This document shows, one piece after another, positions 62,501 to 64,000 of a DNA stretch of 64,000 bases. The DNA lies in contig NZ_CP012407.1 in assembly GCF_001305595.1 (NCBI RefSeq), positions 1 to 64,000 on the forward strand, given 5' to 3'. The position numbers were made by a program, and so were the translations under genes. The DNA comes from Azospirillum thiophilum. Its GTDB lineage: Bacteria; Pseudomonadota; Alphaproteobacteria; Azospirillales; Azospirillaceae. The stretch's first letter is position 1, and every line of letters starts with the position of its first letter. The notes beneath the pieces are model-generated. The model did not search any database, had not been told where the DNA came from, and saw nothing but the letters and a program-made list of their open reading frames with translations.

Positions 62501-64000
62501 GGGCAGCACCCTGCTGGTCTCGGGTCTGGAGACCCTGACGGGCAACGTCGGCACCGACGTCGTCACCATCGGCTCGGCCGGCGGCACGCTGCTGGTTTCG
62601 GGCGTTGAGACGCTGGCCGGCGGCACGGGCTCCGAACTGGTCTTCCTCGGCACGGCCGGCAGCACGATCTCGGTGTCGGGCGTCGACATCCTGATCGGCG
62701 GCGTCGGCACCGACGTGGTCACCTTCGGCTCGGCCGGCAACACGCTGCTGCTGCGCGGCATCGAGACGCTGACCGGCGGCGTGGGCACCGACATCCTGAC
62801 GCTGGGCGACACGGGCAACACCGCGTCGGTCTCGCTGTTCGAGACGGTCATCGGCGGCACCGCCACCGATGCCATCACGCTCGGCACCTCGGGCAACACG
62901 CTGTTCGTCTCCCTCGTCGAGACCCTGACGGGCGCTGAGGGTACCGACGTCATCACCATCGGTTCGGTCCTCGGCAACACCATCCTGGTGTCGGGTATCG
63001 AGACCCTGACCGGTCAGGCCGGTAGCGACGTCGTCCGTCTGGGCACCGCTGGCAACACCATGACCGTCTCGCTGCTCGAGACGATCACCGGTGGTGTGGG
63101 CACCGATGCCATCACCCTGGGCTCGGTCGGCGGCACGCTGCTGGCTTCGTCGCTGGAGACGATCACCGGCGGCACGGGCTCCGATCTGGTCTTCCTCGGC
63201 TCCTCGGGCAACACGCTGCTGGCGTCGGGGCTTGAGTTCCTGATCGGCGGCGCGGGCACCGACTCCGTCACGCTGGGTTCCGCCGGCAACACCGTCGTCG
63301 TCCGTGGTCTGGAGACCCTGGCCGGCGCCGCTGGCACCGACGTGATCACCATCGGCGACACCGGCACCACCATGCTGGTTTCCTCGCTGGAGACCCTGAC
63401 GGGCGGTGCGGGCAGCGATGCCATCTCTCTCGGCACCTCGGGCAGCACCCTGCTGGTCTCGGGTCTGGAGACCCTGACGGGCAACGTCGGCACCGACGTC
63501 GTCACCATCGGCTCGGCCGGCGGCACGCTGCTGGTTTCGGGCGTTGAGACGCTGGTCGGCGGCACGGGTTCCGAGTTGGTCTTCCTCGGCACGTCCGGCA
63601 GCACGATCTCGGTGTCGGGCGTCGACATCCTGATCGGCGGCGTCGGCACGGACGCGGTCACCTTCGGCTCGGCCGGCAACACGCTGCTGCTGCGCGGCAT
63701 CGAGACGCTGACCGGTGGCGTCGGCACCGACGTCCTGACGCTGGGCGACACGGGCAACACCGCGTCGGTCTCGCTGTTCGAGACGATCACCGGCGGCACC
63801 GCCACCGATGCCATCACGCTCGGCACCTCGGGCAACACCCTGCTGGTCTCGGGTCTGGAGACCCTGACCGGTGCGGCCGGCACCGACGTCGTCACGCTGG
63901 GTTCGGTCGGCAACACGCTGCTGGCTTCGTCGTTGGAAGCGATCATCGGCGGTGCGGGCACCGACGTGGTCCGCCTCGGCACCTCCGGCATCACGATGAC
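59592..64000 (+). CDS. Giant Thr/Ser/Gly-rich protein of 26-residue tandem repeats (partial, continues beyond window)
   Basis: An ATG at 59592 with AAGGGGA 5-6 nt upstream opens a frame that stays open to the right edge (1469 codons so far; I checked the frame at both ends). After about 18 residues (MAGSTTLTTGETLTLSTFDT) the protein is almost wholly tandem units of 26 residues, of the form GG-x-GTDVITLGTSGNTLLVSG followed by x-ETLT. Each unit has one match to the RTX nonapeptide GGxGxDxUx, then a beta-prone stretch. There are no cysteines, no signal peptide and no membrane segment. Likely a secreted, calcium-binding beta-solenoid or fibre, perhaps a surface layer or adhesin, exported by a type I system. 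Function not shown. Confidence 0.85.
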   Translation, partial: MAGSTTLTTGETLTLSTFDTIIGSNGTEFVSLATGGQTIAVSLLETLIGSTDTDFVTLTAGSTLQVSLLETLVGSSTSDVVSVGTSGSTMLVSLLETITGGVGTDVITVGTAGATMLVSLLETIAGGVGTDVITLGTSGNTLTVTGVETLTGAAGTDVITLGTSGNTLLVSGLETLTGAAGTDVITLLTGGNTLTVGAIETLTAGAGTDVITLGTTGSTLLVNAVETLTGAAGTDVVTLGSSGNTVLVSGIETVFGGVGTDVVTLGTAGNTLAVTGVETLTGAAGTDVITLGNSGNTLTITGIETLTGAAGTDVIILGSASNTLTVGAIETLTAGAGTDVITLGTTGSTLLVNAVETLTGGVGTDVVTLGAVSNTVTVQAIETLTAGAGTDVITLGTTGSTLLVNAVETLTGNVGTDVVTLGAGGNTILASGLETLTGGAGSELVLLGSAGNTLTLSAVETLVGGTGTDVVTLGTSGNTLLVRGVETLTGAAGTDAITLGDTGNTLTVGSIETLTGGAGTDVVTISTTGATLLVSGLETLTGAAGTDVVTLGSSGNTILASGLETLTGGAGSELVLLGSAGNTLTLSGVETLVGGAGTDVLTIGTTGTTLLVRDVETITGGVGTDAITLGNTGNTLTVGVIETLTGGTALDVVTLGTTGSTLLVNAVETLTGAAGTDVVTLGASGNTIQVAGLETLTGGAGSDLVFFGTAGNTLLVSGAEILIGGTGTDVVTLGTAGNTVLLRGLETLTGAAGTDAITLGDTGNTLLVSGLETLAGGSGSDAVTLGTSGNTLLVSGLETLAGAAGTDVVTLGASGNTLLASSLETIAGGAGSDVISLGTSGSTLLVSGLETLTGNVGTDVVTLGSAGGTLLASSLETITGGTGSDLVFLGSSGNTLLASGLEFLIGGAGTDSVTLGSAGNTVVVRGLETLAGAAGTDVITIGDTGTTMLVSSLETITGGAGSDAISLGTSGSTLLVSGLETLTGNVGTDVVTIGSAGGTLLVSGVETLAGGTGSELVFLGTAGSTISVSGVDILIGGVGTDVVTFGSAGNTLLLRGIETLTGGVGTDILTLGDTGNTASVSLFETVIGGTATDAITLGTSGNTLFVSLVETLTGAEGTDVITIGSVLGNTILVSGIETLTGQAGSDVVRLGTAGNTMTVSLLETITGGVGTDAITLGSVGGTLLASSLETITGGTGSDLVFLGSSGNTLLASGLEFLIGGAGTDSVTLGSAGNTVVVRGLETLAGAAGTDVITIGDTGTTMLVSSLETLTGGAGSDAISLGTSGSTLLVSGLETLTGNVGTDVVTIGSAGGTLLVSGVETLVGGTGSELVFLGTSGSTISVSGVDILIGGVGTDAVTFGSAGNTLLLRGIETLTGGVGTDVLTLGDTGNTASVSLFETITGGTATDAITLGTSGNTLLVSGLETLTGAAGTDVVTLGSVGNTLLASSLEAIIGGAGTDVVRLGTSGITM
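59640..64000 (+). repeat. Tandem 78-bp coding repeats, about 56 units
   Basis: Successive GAGAC(C/G) (Glu-Thr) codons fall every 78 bp, for example at 60033 and 60111. Units differ by substitutions, mostly at fixed positions, and a few differ by one codon (one of 25 residues near 59750, one of 27 near 62970). The array reaches the window edge. Confidence 0.92.
62175..63770 (+). repeat. Higher-order duplication inside the 78-bp array
   Basis: The block at about 62175-62830 recurs at about 63114-63770, offset 939 bp (12 units plus one extra codon), with only a few differences such as ATC-ACC against CTG-ACG near 62459 and 63398. It is far more similar than neighbouring units are to each other, so it is a recent multi-unit duplication. 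Confidence 0.85.

Noticed and set aside
59783..62983. A 1066-codon open frame on the minus strand, and another at 63014-63994
   Set aside because: It is the complement of the 78-bp coding repeats; the repetitive GC-rich codon pattern keeps the opposite strand open. It has no own ribosome site, and the plus frame has an excellent start and RTX-like motifs.
59640..64000. Could the 78-bp tandem array be a CRISPR or noncoding satellite?
   Set aside because: Units are contiguous without unique spacers, the frame is preserved through all units and variation respects codons, so it is a coding repeat.

Overview
The window looks like part of a large plasmid or chromid of an alphaproteobacterium, most likely Azospirillum or a close Rhodospirillales relative. 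This is inferred from the high GC, strongly G/C-ending codons, a RepA-type initiator next to parAB, a MobF relaxase of the kind found on such replicons, and the TPR-glycosyltransferase families present. No rRNA or tRNA gene was seen.

Layout. (1) 1-5662, minus strand: 5' part of a giant RTX-type secreted protein that runs off the left edge. An IS1182-like element (5775-7667) sits about 110 bp upstream of it. (2) 7.7-11.14 kb: plasmid replication and partition block, with 15-bp repeats in both orientations acting as probable iterons, then repA, a promoter, parA with an N-terminal helix-turn-helix, parB and a 20-bp palindrome (candidate parS). (3) 11.5-22.6 kb: accessory and transfer genes. These are an IS3-family element, a hipBA toxin-antitoxin pair with its operator, an uncharacterised 425-aa protein, two small genes divergent from a MobF relaxase-helicase (probable oriT region), and small unknown genes. 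(4) 22.8-26.5 kb: a pile of insertion sequences (IS3, a transposase fragment, an IS5/IS427-like element with a -1 frameshift window, and an intact IS5-family element flanked by CTAG).

(5) 26.6-59.0 kb: a large surface-glycan or protein-glycosylation island. It holds an asparagine synthase-like amidotransferase, membrane proteins, GT2, GT4, GT8-like and GT17-like glycosyltransferases, several methyltransferases, two related TPR-glycosyltransferases (one fused to a DUF6165-like domain), a 1004-aa TPR-methyltransferase, a DegT aminotransferase plus SDR epimerase for an amino sugar, and a 1234-aa protein with two glycosyltransferase-like and two methyltransferase domains. Three AT-rich patches (about 43.7-45.1, 45.7-46.4 and 52.7-53.4 kb) carry glycosyltransferase or methyltransferase genes of foreign composition. 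An IS701-family element truncates or abuts one gene of the island.

(6) 59592-64000 and beyond, plus strand: the start of a giant Thr/Ser/Gly-rich protein made almost wholly of about 56 tandem 26-residue units, each holding one RTX-like nonapeptide. It is preceded by a double-hairpin leader. The strongest biological idea is that the island decorates this giant protein, and perhaps the RTX protein at the left edge or flagellin. That link is inferred from adjacency and composition only.
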